The notes under the pieces are model-generated. The model saw nothing but the letters and a program-made list of their open reading frames with translations, was not told where the DNA came from and did no database searches. Shown piece by piece: positions 1-6,884 of a stretch of 8,578 bases of DNA. How positions within the stretch are numbered: position 1 is the stretch's first letter; each line of letters begins with the position of its first letter. Origin of the DNA: Croceicoccus sp. (lineage in GTDB: Bacteria > Pseudomonadota > Alphaproteobacteria > Sphingomonadales > Sphingomonadaceae); assembly GCA_029936705.1 (NCBI GenBank), contig JAPYSD010000120.1:1-8578 (forward strand), given 5' to 3'. Made by a program: the position numbers and the translations under genes.

Positions 1-400
1 GCGTGAGCGTACGCTGCGAGCCGAGGCCGAAGAAGTTGATGAAGGTCTGGCCCGAACCGAAGCTGCCCGACTGGCCGCCGACCGGGTTGTTGGCGGGCGG
101 ACCGAAGGCGGGCTGTTCTTCCAGGATCTCGCCGATGTTGGTGATGCCGCGCTGTTCGATCTGTTCCGAACCGACGACGATCGAGGGTTCGATCGTGTCA
201 TAGTTCGGACGGCGGATGCGCGAACCGGTGACGACGATCGCCTGGTCGGCGGGCTGCACGGATTCCGTGGTGATCTCGGTATCGTCGGCCATGTCCTGCG
301 CCGCCGCGCCGGTCGGCACGGCAGCCGCGAGAACGGCCATGCCCGCAAGCGAACTCGTCGCGAACAGGCGCTGCCTGCTGAATGGCATCTTGGTTTTCAT
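1..400 (-). CDS. TonB-dependent receptor, N-terminal part (runs off the left edge)
   Basis: This is the start of an outer-membrane active transporter that takes up a ligand using energy passed on by TonB-ExbB-ExbD. The 133 visible codons begin with a signal peptide (MKTKMPFSRQRLFATSSLAG, then a hydrophobic stretch ending GAAAQ near residue 35). An acidic linker follows, then the TonB-box-like segment AIVVTGSRIRR. Next comes the first part of the plug domain: NIGEILEEQPAFG, a Gly/Asn-rich turn, and FFGLGSQRTLT, where the window ends. ATG at 400 is preferred because AGGG lies six bases upstream; the in-frame ATG at 388 would shorten the basic n-region. The barrel lies outside the window, so the substrate cannot be judged. 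It is a paralogue of the receptor at 1397 and points the opposite way. The preceding gene on the same strand ends 187 bp upstream, and the long structured leader argues for its own promoter. Confidence 0.9.
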   Translation of the reverse strand, partial: MKTKMPFSRQRLFATSSLAGMAVLAAAVPTGAAAQDMADDTEITTESVQPADQAIVVTGSRIRRPNYDTIEPSIVVGSEQIEQRGITNIGEILEEQPAFGPPANNPVGGQSGSFGSGQTFINFFGLGSQRTLT

Positions 401-587
401 CGTAGTCCCTTTTGTCCCTGGTAGCCTTGTTCAGGCTTTTCCGATGTTCGCCGGGCCTTGCAGCGGGACGAATCCACGCGCTGGGCCGATGCGGCGAACG
501 CCGTACTTCACCGAAAGGGACCGCCAAGGGAAAGGAAACTAGTCTCAAATAAAACGAATTACCGGCAATTGTTACATTATCGCAACA
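401..587 (-). promoter_or_regulatory. Leader and promoter region of the left TonB-dependent receptor
   Basis: This 187 bp spacer is transcribed leftwards into the receptor at 400. The half nearest the stop of the preceding gene is AT-rich and contains the dyad GTTAC-N6-GCAAC at 571-586. A ribosome-binding site (AAAAGGGA) sits at 407-414. Between them lie a long interrupted stem (447-498) and a small hairpin (AGCCT at 423-427 with AGGCT at 433-437). No sigma-70 style -35/-10 pair is convincing, so the transcription start is not assigned. Confidence 0.5.
447..498 (-). other. Bulged stem-loop in the leader of the left receptor mRNA
   Basis: In plus-strand coordinates, TTCGCCG (447-453) pairs with CGGCGAA (492-498), GGCC (454-457) with GGCC (484-487), and CAGCG (461-465) with CGCTG (479-483). 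The helices are separated by bulges of three and four bases. A further GGA/TCC pairing (466-468 with 473-475) closes a four-base loop. The element lies about 45-100 bases upstream of the start codon, within the expected 5' leader. I do not recognise it as a known riboswitch class. Confidence 0.45.
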
Positions 588-1151
588 TTACCGGACGCGG
601 CTTCCCTTGGTGCCCATGCGTCCGTTCACCCGCACCCAGTACGACCCGAGCGCGGCGCGTTCGAATTCCACGCTGTCGCCGACCTTGGGTTCGCGGAAGC
701 GGGCGGGGGCGTCGCGCACTTCCCATACGGCGTCGCCTTCCGCGATGGTGATGCGCCAGGAATCCTGGCCGATCCGGGCGACGCGGGTGATCGTGGAGTT
801 CAGCGTGTCGAGCGCGTCCACTTCCTCGCCGTCCTTATCCTTGCCGCCGAACAGGGTGATCGTCGGCAGCGAGAAGCCGAAGGCGTTGCGGCGCGTCTTC
901 TCGATCTCCTCGGTGCGGACCAGGCGCACCTGTCCGCGGTCAAATTCCGCTAGCAAACGGGCACTGACATTATCGAAACAGCGGAGGCGTTCGCCATCGC
1001 CGGCAATCGCGCTGCATTGCCGCATTCTTTCGACGATGGCAGGGTCGTTCGCGGCATTTTCGGCGGCATCCTGGGCTGCCGCGGCAGAGGGCAGAGCGCA
1101 GGCCGCAGCGGGTATCAGTGCAACGCCCAGCAGCATCTTCGATCGGATCAT
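588..1151 (-). CDS. Exported small protein of unknown function
   Basis: A 187-residue protein with an N-terminal signal sequence: basic MIRSK, a hydrophobic core, and a likely signal peptidase I site after residue 26 or 27 (AAAAQ). C18 sits in a weak lipobox (PAAAC), so a lipoprotein is possible. The mature part has a motif of two cysteines twelve residues apart (C46 and C58, in CSAIAGDGERLRCFD) that could form a disulfide. Then come FGFSLP and LFGGKD (91-105), a charged linker, and a beta-rich C-terminal half (W132 to about 170) with 'RAALGSYWVRVNG'. I recall similar unnamed proteins in sphingomonads, but no function is known to me. It is probably periplasmic. The start is uncertain: ATG 1151 is chosen, while GTG 1157 has AAAGG eight bases upstream, and GTG 1181 and ATG 1136 are also in frame. 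It lies between two divergently oriented TonB-dependent receptor genes. Confidence 0.8.
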   Translation of the reverse strand: MIRSKMLLGVALIPAAACALPSAAAAQDAAENAANDPAIVERMRQCSAIAGDGERLRCFDNVSARLLAEFDRGQVRLVRTEEIEKTRRNAFGFSLPTITLFGGKDKDGEEVDALDTLNSTITRVARIGQDSWRITIAEGDAVWEVRDAPARFREPKVGDSVEFERAALGSYWVRVNGRMGTKGSRVR

Positions 1152-1396
1152 CAGCACGGGTCCAGCCTTTCTGTCCGGCACAAGCTGCGCCTAAGTCCCC
1201 CGGTCATGGCATAAAAACGCCGAAAGTCCAGCAAAGCCCCCGTGTAACCTAGTTGCAACAGTAACGGCATGATTCGTTGCTGTTTGGTGATTCTCGTTGC
1301 AGTTGGAACCAGCTCCCACTTACTCAGCCGCTACGGACCAGGTCCGGGAAAACCATAGAGCAGGCGCAACAGCGCCGTATCACTCAGGGGAAATTC
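1152..1396. promoter_or_regulatory. Divergent intergenic region and leader of the large receptor
   Basis: This 245 bp spacer must hold the promoters of the small exported protein (minus) and of the large receptor (plus). It contains the dyad GTTGC-N4-GTAAC at 1252-1265 with another GTAAC at 1244-1248, and two direct copies of CGTTGC at 1275-1280 and 1295-1300. It also has the 13-base palindrome CGGACCAGGTCCG at 1334-1346 and a small hairpin (GGCGC 1363-1367 with GCGCC 1372-1376). The last two lie in the probable 5' leader. I could not fix a convincing -35/-10 pair on either strand. Confidence 0.5.
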
Positions 1397-4363
1397 ATGT
1401 CCAATCGTCTGACCAAGGCGTCTCTGCTTGCAGGCACCATCATGGTCGGTGCCGTCGTAAGCACCCCGGCCCTTGCGCAAGCCACCGATAGCGAGCCCGC
1501 GCTGCAGGCCACTCCCTCTGCCGAGCCGGAAGGCGAATACATCGTCGTGACCGGTTCGCGCATTCAGCGCCGCAACGTCGAGAGCTCGGCTCCGGTCGCC
1601 GTTGTTTCCGACGAGGAATTCTCGCTTTCGGGTACGGTGAACGTCGAGAACGTCATCAACACCCTGCCGCAGGTCGTTCCGGGCACCACCGCCTTCTCGA
1701 ACAACCCCGGCAACGGTACCGCCACCCTGAACCTGCGCGGTCTGGGTGAGCAGCGTACGCTGGTCCTCGTCAACGGCCGCCGCTGGATGTCGTTCGACGT
1801 CTCGCAGGTCGTCGACCTCAACACCATCCCGGCCTTCCTGATCGACTCGGTCGACGTGGTGACCGGCGGCGCCGGCGCCGTTTACGGTTCGGACGCTCTT
1901 GCCGGCGTCGTGAACTTCCGCCTGCGCAACGTGCAGGGCCTGGAAGTCGGCGGTCAGTACAGCCTGACCTCGCGCGGCGATGGCGCCCGTTACAACCTGA
2001 ACGCGGCACTGGGCAGCGAATTCGCCGATGGCCGTGGTAACGCGACGGTCTTTGCCGAGTACTACAACCGCAAGTCGCTCTTCCAGGGCGACCGCAAGTT
2101 CTCGAACTTCGCTCTCGGCGGCGAGACCTTTGGTGAGCCGCTGCAGCAGTTCGGTTCGTCGACCATTCCGAACCTGCGCTTCAACGCTCCCGGTTCGGTG
2201 GCGATCGACGCCAGCGACGATCCGGCAACCCTGCCGCTGGGCGAAGGCACCGTCCTCGATGACGCGGTCTTCAACGCCCCCGGCGTTGCAAGCCCGCGCA
2301 TGGGCGATCTCTACAACTACGCTCCGGTCAACTACCTGATGCTCCCGCAGGAGCGTTACCTGATCGGCGGCTACGGCGACTACGAGATCGGGGACGGCCA
2401 CACCGCCTATACCGAGGTGACCTACGTCAACAACCGCGTCGATTCGGCCCTGGCCGCGACTCCGGTGACCGGCACCTACCTGGTCGACATCGACACTGCT
2501 TCGCAGTTCGTCGATGCCGACACGCTGGCTGCCCTGCAGCAGCTCGACGCCAACGAGACGGCTGCCAATGCCGCCCGTCTGGCTGCCGGCCTTTCGCCGA
2601 TCGACGGTGCGGCACCGGGCGTCGTCAGCGCCTCGCTGCAGCGCCGCGTGATCGAAACCGGCCTGCGCGAGAACCTCGACGAGCGTAACGCATTCCGCCT
2701 CGTCGGCGGCCTGCGCGGTCCGATCAACGACTACGTCAGCTACGATGCCTATTACATGTACGCCCGTACGCGTAATGCGCAGGTCCAGCAGGGCAACATC
2801 TCGCGCTCGCTGTTCCAGGCTGGCCTCGACGGCAGCGGTACGCCGATCAACATCTACGGTCTGAACACGCTGACGCCCGACATGGTCGACGCGATCTCGA
2901 TCCAGGCCCAGAACGGCGACGTTTCGTCGATCCAGGTCGCCAGCGGCGTGGTCAACGGCACCTTCGGCGACTTCGCCCTGGGCGCCGCGGAACCGGCCGG
3001 CTTCGCGCTGGGTGCGGAATACCGCAAGGTATCCTCGCAGTTCATTCCCGACACCGCGCTGTCCTCGGGCGACGTCATCGGCTTCAACGCCGGCGATGCG
3101 ACCGAAGGTTCGTACGATGTGAAGGAAGTCTTCGGCGAGCTCAGCATTCCGTTCGAAACCGAAAGCGGCATGCGCTTCGTGGTCGAGGGCAAGGGTCGTT
3201 ACTCCGACTACTCGCTCGAAGCGGTTGGCGGTGTGTGGTCCTATGCCGGCGGCGTTGAATTCGCACCGATCCGCGACATCAAGTTCCGCGGTCAGTACCA
3301 GCGTGCGGTCCGTGCACCGAACGTGTCGGAACTGTTCGGCGGTCAGTCGATCGGCTTCCCGCAGGCAACCGACCCCTGCTTCAGCCAGGCTTACCTTTCG
3401 GCCAATCCGGGTGCCGCAGCGGTCTGTACCGCTACGGGCGTTCCGGCGGGCAACCTGGGCAATGCGGCGTTCCAGCTGAACCCGCAGATCCCTGCGCTGT
3501 TCGGTGGTAACCCCAACCTTGCCGAGGAAACCTCGGAAAGCTGGACCGCGGGTGTCGTGCTTCAGCCGAGCTTCGTGCCCGGCCTGACGGTGACGGCGGA
3601 CTACTTCAACATCGTGATCGAAGACGCCATCTCCAGCATCAGCCTGCCCGTCGGTTTCGACCTGTGCTACGGCCAGGTGCAGGACGCTTCGAGCCCGCTG
3701 TGCGCTACGTACTTCAATCGTAACGCCGAAGGGTCGTTCGACGTCGAGAACACCCCGCTGGTCTCGACCGCCAACATCGCGGAACTGGGCGTCAGCGGTA
3801 TCGACCTCGAGTTGAACTACCTGACCACGCTGCCGTTCTCGATGCTCACCGACTCGGGCGAGAGCGACTTCAACATCTCGTTCCTGGGAACCTGGACCGA
3901 CAAGGCTTACTTCGAGCCGATCGCCGGTCAGGACCGTGTCGAGTGCGCCGGTCAGTTCGGTCTGAACTGTGGCGAGCCGACCCCCGAGTACAAGTGGACG
4001 AGCCGCTTCTCGCTGATCGACGGCCCGCTGACCACCTCGGTCCGCTGGCGTTACCTCAGCGGCGTTCGCGACGACGAGCCTTCGGTTGACTTCGCCGACT
4101 TCAACGGCACCGAGCGTATCGGCGCCTACAGCATGATCGATCTCACCCTGGCCTATGCCGTGAACGAGACTTTCGATCTGACCTTCGGCGTGAACAACCT
4201 GTTCGACAACCTGCCGGGCACCCCGCAGTTTGACGCGGACGGTATCGTCACCAACAGCCCGAAGGATCTGCTGGGCGACAACCAGGAGCAGGCCAACACC
4301 TACCCGAGCACCTATGACGTGCTGGGCCGTGACTTCTTCGTCGCCGCGACGATGAAGTTCTGA
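1397..4363 (+). CDS. TonB-dependent outer-membrane receptor
   Basis: A complete 988-residue outer-membrane transporter. Domain order: signal peptide (1-28, ending TPALAQ), acidic linker, TonB-box-like segment EYIVVTGSRI (47-56), plug domain (about 60-178, with LNLRGLGEQRTLVLVNGRR and GGAGAVYGSDALAGVVNFRLR), then a beta-barrel to the end. The last residues are FFVAATMKF, with the terminal Phe expected for assembly by the BAM complex. Three close cysteine pairs (C661/C677, C757/C769, C850/C858) probably form disulfides in extracellular loops. ATG 1397 is chosen because AGGGGA lies about seven bases upstream and a clean signal peptide begins there; an in-frame TTG at 1277 would add 40 residues that hide the signal. 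Codon use is strongly biased and contains no TTA, CTA or TCA, which fits high expression. The substrate is unknown. The gene is followed by its own terminator and appears monocistronic. Confidence 0.95.
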   Translation: MSNRLTKASLLAGTIMVGAVVSTPALAQATDSEPALQATPSAEPEGEYIVVTGSRIQRRNVESSAPVAVVSDEEFSLSGTVNVENVINTLPQVVPGTTAFSNNPGNGTATLNLRGLGEQRTLVLVNGRRWMSFDVSQVVDLNTIPAFLIDSVDVVTGGAGAVYGSDALAGVVNFRLRNVQGLEVGGQYSLTSRGDGARYNLNAALGSEFADGRGNATVFAEYYNRKSLFQGDRKFSNFALGGETFGEPLQQFGSSTIPNLRFNAPGSVAIDASDDPATLPLGEGTVLDDAVFNAPGVASPRMGDLYNYAPVNYLMLPQERYLIGGYGDYEIGDGHTAYTEVTYVNNRVDSALAATPVTGTYLVDIDTASQFVDADTLAALQQLDANETAANAARLAAGLSPIDGAAPGVVSASLQRRVIETGLRENLDERNAFRLVGGLRGPINDYVSYDAYYMYARTRNAQVQQGNISRSLFQAGLDGSGTPINIYGLNTLTPDMVDAISIQAQNGDVSSIQVASGVVNGTFGDFALGAAEPAGFALGAEYRKVSSQFIPDTALSSGDVIGFNAGDATEGSYDVKEVFGELSIPFETESGMRFVVEGKGRYSDYSLEAVGGVWSYAGGVEFAPIRDIKFRGQYQRAVRAPNVSELFGGQSIGFPQATDPCFSQAYLSANPGAAAVCTATGVPAGNLGNAAFQLNPQIPALFGGNPNLAEETSESWTAGVVLQPSFVPGLTVTADYFNIVIEDAISSISLPVGFDLCYGQVQDASSPLCATYFNRNAEGSFDVENTPLVSTANIAELGVSGIDLELNYLTTLPFSMLTDSGESDFNISFLGTWTDKAYFEPIAGQDRVECAGQFGLNCGEPTPEYKWTSRFSLIDGPLTTSVRWRYLSGVRDDEPSVDFADFNGTERIGAYSMIDLTLAYAVNETFDLTFGVNNLFDNLPGTPQFDADGIVTNSPKDLLGDNQEQANTYPSTYDVLGRDFFVAATMKF

Positions 4364-4384
4364 TCCTGCCAAAGGTGAAGTAGG

Positions 4385-4425
4385 AAGGGGCGGTGACCGG
4401 AGACGGTCGCCGCCCTTTTCCTTTG
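4385..4425 (+). terminator. Intrinsic terminator of the large receptor gene
   Basis: A 12 bp stem (4388-4399 with 4404-4415, one G-U pair) closes a GAGA tetraloop of GNRA type. Three further weak pairs extend the base (4385-4387 with 4416-4418), and the stem is followed by TTTTCCTTT. It begins 22 bases after the stop codon. The minus-strand side lacks a T-run, so it acts mainly on plus-strand transcription. Confidence 0.9.
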
Positions 4426-4433
4426 GTTCGTGA

Positions 4434-4453
4434 GCGGCGCGGGTGGGCGCCGC
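4434..4453 (-). terminator. GC-rich hairpin after the oxygenase operon, possible terminator
   Basis: GCGGCGC (4434-4440) pairs with GCGCCGC (4447-4453) across a six-base loop, 24 bases beyond the stop codon of the TPR protein gene. There is no T-run after it on the minus strand, so it could be a weak terminator, an RNA 3'-end stabiliser or chance in GC-rich DNA. Confidence 0.35.
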
Positions 4454-4476
4454 GATCAGGAGCGGATTGGCGGCAG

Positions 4477-6150
4477 CTAGGCCGTGGTAACGTCGAAGGC
4501 GACGGTCATGCGGCGCCCTACGCCGAAGGGCGTGGTGCCGTGATAGAGCGTGCTGGGAAACAACGCGAGATGGCCCGTTTGCGGCCGGAACACCGCCAGC
4601 GGCCCAAGGTCGAGCCGCAGATCGGCAGGCGGACGGCCGAGTTCGAGCAGCGCCTCGCCGCTATCGGCGCCGAGCGCGGGCAATTCGAGGTAGAGCGCAG
4701 AAGACAGTATGCCCTGCGGGTGAATATGCCCGGTATGATGATCGCCTCCGCCCGTCAGCCTGACCGACCACGATCCCTCGATACGCCAAGGCCGGTCGCG
4801 CCAGCGCAGCAGCGGGTGGCCGTCGTCTTGCGGCGGCAGGGCGGCGCGGTGAACCTCCAGCGTCGCGCGGATCGCATCGGCCAGGCGCCGCAGTTCGGGC
4901 TCCATCCGGTGGAACAGCCTGCCGCGGGTCTGGGTGCCGCCGCGCAATGACTGGCCGAGCGGGAAGACCGAGCTGTCGTGCAGATCGTGCAGCACGCGGG
5001 CGGCGTCGGCCAGGATCGCGGCATCGCCTTCAAGCGGACGCAGCGCGTGCAACCCGGGCTCTCCGTGCAGCCATTCGGCGCGCGGGTCGCCGGTCAACCG
5101 CCAGACGATGCCGCGCAGCGCCCAGGCCCCGATGTCCCATGGCTGGCGATCGAGCGCGCGGGTCAGCAGCGCATCCGCACGGTCATGTTCGCCGCGCCTG
5201 ATGCGGTGACGCGCCTCGTGCAGGTCGCGTTCGAAACTTTCGCCGGGCAGCGCCGCGAACAATGTTTCCGCCGCATCGTCGTCGCCTGCGGCGCCCGCAT
5301 AGATAGCCTCCAGGAGTGCAAGTCGCGGTTGTTCGGGGAAGCGGTGGCGGGCCGCGCGGACGATGTCCGCCGCCTCGGCATTGCGGTCGATCCCGGCCAG
5401 CAGTTCGCCGTGCAGGATCACGATGCTCTCGTCCTGCGGAAGCTTTCGGCTTGCCTCGGCCAGGTGGCTGGTGAAATCCCGCTCCCCCGCCGCAAGGCGC
5501 AATTGCGCGAGGAAGCGCAGCCCGTCCTGCCAGCCGGGGCCCTGCGCCACCAGCTGTTCGGCGATCGCGCGCGCACTCGCGCTGTCGCCCGCCGCGTCGA
5601 GGGCTTGCGCCTTGCCCAGCCACGCGTTGGGATCGGCGGAATGGACCTGCAGCGCGCGGTCGAAGCGGGCGATCGCATCGTTCTCCGCCCGCTCCAGCGC
5701 AAGACGCGCGCGGCCATGCAAGGCAAGCGCGCGCGCGGGATCAAGGGCGAGGGCGCGGTCATAGGCCGCCGCTGCCTGATCCAGCCGGTCGGCGCCCCGC
5801 AGCGCGTTGGCATGGGCGGAATGGAAGCGGGGATCCTTCGCACCGGCCTCGGCAAAATCCTCCAGCAATGCGGCCGCTTCCTGCGGTCTGCCAGCCTGCG
5901 TCAGCGCGATTGCCCGGTTGATGGCAATGGCCAGCGTACCGGGCCGTGCTGCCAGCGCCTGTCCGAACATGTCCGCCGCAGCCGCAGGATCGCCGCTGCG
6001 CATGTAGAGGTTGCCGGCGGAATTCAGCAGGTCGGCATGTCCGGGATGCTGCGCCAGTGCGGCGCGGTAGAGCGCGATCGCCTGCGCCGCGTCGCCGCCC
6101 CGTTCGGCGGCCACCGCCCGTTCGTGCCATTGCTGCGGCGCGCCGCTCAC
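4477..6150 (-). CDS. TPR protein with C-terminal putative 2OG-Fe(II) oxygenase domain
   Basis: A 557-residue, probably cytoplasmic protein without signal peptide or membrane segments. Residues about 5-345 are tandem helical TPR units (for example WHERAVAAERGGDAAQAIALYRAAL, then repeated 'ALxxxGxxxxA' and 'Y/FDRALxxxP' patterns). The linker holds 'PLGQSLRGGTQT' (397-408), typical of this family. The C-terminal domain (about 455-557) matches the 'putative 2OG-Fe(II) oxygenase' family (Pfam 2OG-FeII_Oxy_5). It has HIHPQGILSSALYLELP with H475 and H477, 'GHLALFPSTLYHGTTPF' with the likely distal iron ligand H537, and R546/R547 as candidate 2-oxoglutarate binders. The usual HxD/E is HxH here. GTG 6150 is chosen because it overlaps the upstream TGA as GTGA, which implies translational coupling; ATG 6165 is an alternative. 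The TPR part probably binds a protein or peptide partner. The substrate is unknown. Confidence 0.88.
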   Translation of the reverse strand: MSGAPQQWHERAVAAERGGDAAQAIALYRAALAQHPGHADLLNSAGNLYMRSGDPAAAADMFGQALAARPGTLAIAINRAIALTQAGRPQEAAALLEDFAEAGAKDPRFHSAHANALRGADRLDQAAAAYDRALALDPARALALHGRARLALERAENDAIARFDRALQVHSADPNAWLGKAQALDAAGDSASARAIAEQLVAQGPGWQDGLRFLAQLRLAAGERDFTSHLAEASRKLPQDESIVILHGELLAGIDRNAEAADIVRAARHRFPEQPRLALLEAIYAGAAGDDDAAETLFAALPGESFERDLHEARHRIRRGEHDRADALLTRALDRQPWDIGAWALRGIVWRLTGDPRAEWLHGEPGLHALRPLEGDAAILADAARVLHDLHDSSVFPLGQSLRGGTQTRGRLFHRMEPELRRLADAIRATLEVHRAALPPQDDGHPLLRWRDRPWRIEGSWSVRLTGGGDHHTGHIHPQGILSSALYLELPALGADSGEALLELGRPPADLRLDLGPLAVFRPQTGHLALFPSTLYHGTTPFGVGRRMTVAFDVTTA

Positions 6151-6884
6151 CTGTCGCGCACCCATCCGGTAATAGCGAAGCGCTGCGCGGGCGCGAAGGG
6201 GGCGACATAGCTGACGGCATGCGATTGCGGGACCGCGAACAGGTTCAGCGTGTTGAAGCGGGGCCGCCAGCCCTCGATGATGTCGCCGTCGTCGTCGAGG
6301 AAATTGAGGTAGCCGCCCCAGTCCGGGTGCCAATCGTCGCCCGCCAGGTTGAGCACATAGGCGACGCGCCACCCCTCGGCGACATGGCTGTCGATGTGGC
6401 GGCCGAGGAAATGGCCGGGTCCGAACAGGGTCGCCTGCGCGTCCGCCTTGACCAGCGTGTCGATGCCAGTGACGTCGCGGACAAGGTCCAGGAAGTCGGG
6501 CGTGTTGAGATATTCGACCAGCATGTCCTGCACGCTGTCGGGGGACCATTTCTCCTGATAGGCGGTCAGCATCGGATAGCGCGCGAAGCGGCAGGCATAT
6601 TCGCCCGCGGCTGCCGCCTTGTGCGATGCTTCCATGATGTGGCGGGCCTTGGCCTGACCGTCGGGCGTGCGCAGCTGCGGTGCCTCGACCGCTTCTGGCG
6701 CGGCTTGCGTGCCGGCCTGTCCAGCCATCCCCCAAGGGGTGTGCGAGGCAAGAATCTTGCGAATCTCGGCCGCTGTAGCTTCTGTTAATACGTTCCGTAC
6801 TTGCACGCGGCCGTTACATCTGTAACGATCCGCCAGAGCGTCGCGTTCGATCGAGGGGTTCAGCCTGAATAATTCCTTGGGCAC
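6147..6884 (-). CDS. 2-oxoglutarate/Fe(II)-dependent oxygenase (prolyl 4-hydroxylase-like)
   Basis: A 245-residue soluble enzyme expected to couple oxidative decarboxylation of 2-oxoglutarate to hydroxylation of a substrate, probably in the cytoplasm. The full active-site set is visible: H163 and D165 (in HFLGRHIDSH) and distal H222 (in PQSHAVSYV) as iron ligands, and R235 (in QRFAITGWVRDR) to bind 2-oxoglutarate. Between them 'YVLNLAGDDWHPDWGGYLNFLD' is the typical jelly-roll strand pair of prolyl-hydroxylase-like (Tpa1/Ofd1/P4H) enzymes. The N-terminus has 'GRVQVRNVL', also usual for this bacterial group. The start is GTG 6884, with AAAGG 11 bases upstream and no other initiation codon upstream in frame. 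Its stop overlaps the start of the TPR-oxygenase gene, so the two form an operon. It is divergent from the MarR regulator. Whether the target is a free amino acid, a peptide or a protein cannot be told. Confidence 0.93.
   Translation of the reverse strand: MPKELFRLNPSIERDALADRYRCNGRVQVRNVLTEATAAEIRKILASHTPWGMAGQAGTQAAPEAVEAPQLRTPDGQAKARHIMEASHKAAAAGEYACRFARYPMLTAYQEKWSPDSVQDMLVEYLNTPDFLDLVRDVTGIDTLVKADAQATLFGPGHFLGRHIDSHVAEGWRVAYVLNLAGDDWHPDWGGYLNFLDDDGDIIEGWRPRFNTLNLFAVPQSHAVSYVAPFAPAQRFAITGWVRDR

Noticed and set aside
198..548. A 116-codon minus-strand frame at the left edge
   Set aside because: It is out of frame with the receptor that starts at 400, which shows a signal peptide and TonB box in its own frame.
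401..587. A cobalamin or other known riboswitch in the leader of the left receptor
   Set aside because: I found no recognisable conserved box of a known class; only unassigned stem-loops are visible.
607..1194. A 195-codon plus-strand frame opposite the small exported protein
   Set aside because: Ser/Arg-rich translation with no family resemblance; the minus frame has a signal peptide and a recognisable conserved style.
1277..1396. A 40-residue N-terminal extension of the large receptor from TTG 1277
   Set aside because: It would bury the signal peptide that starts at 1397, and the ribosome-binding site AGGGGA fits the ATG at 1397.
1331..4372. A 1013-codon open frame antisense to the large receptor gene
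   Set aside because: Its codons are in register with those of the receptor, so it is open simply because the receptor uses no TTA, CTA or TCA. Its translation has no recognisable domain, and the plus-strand frame has a signal peptide, plug and barrel.
6151..6735. An upstream extension of the TPR-oxygenase frame to 6735
   Set aside because: It overlaps the whole catalytic part of the other oxygenase in a different frame and translates to Arg/Pro/His-rich low-complexity sequence. TPR-like sequence begins only near the GTG at 6150.
4978..6788. Long plus-strand open frames (for example 4978-6210 and 5946-6788) opposite the oxygenase operon
   Set aside because: They are GC-driven shadows with no domain signature, while the minus strand carries TPR repeats and complete oxygenase motifs.
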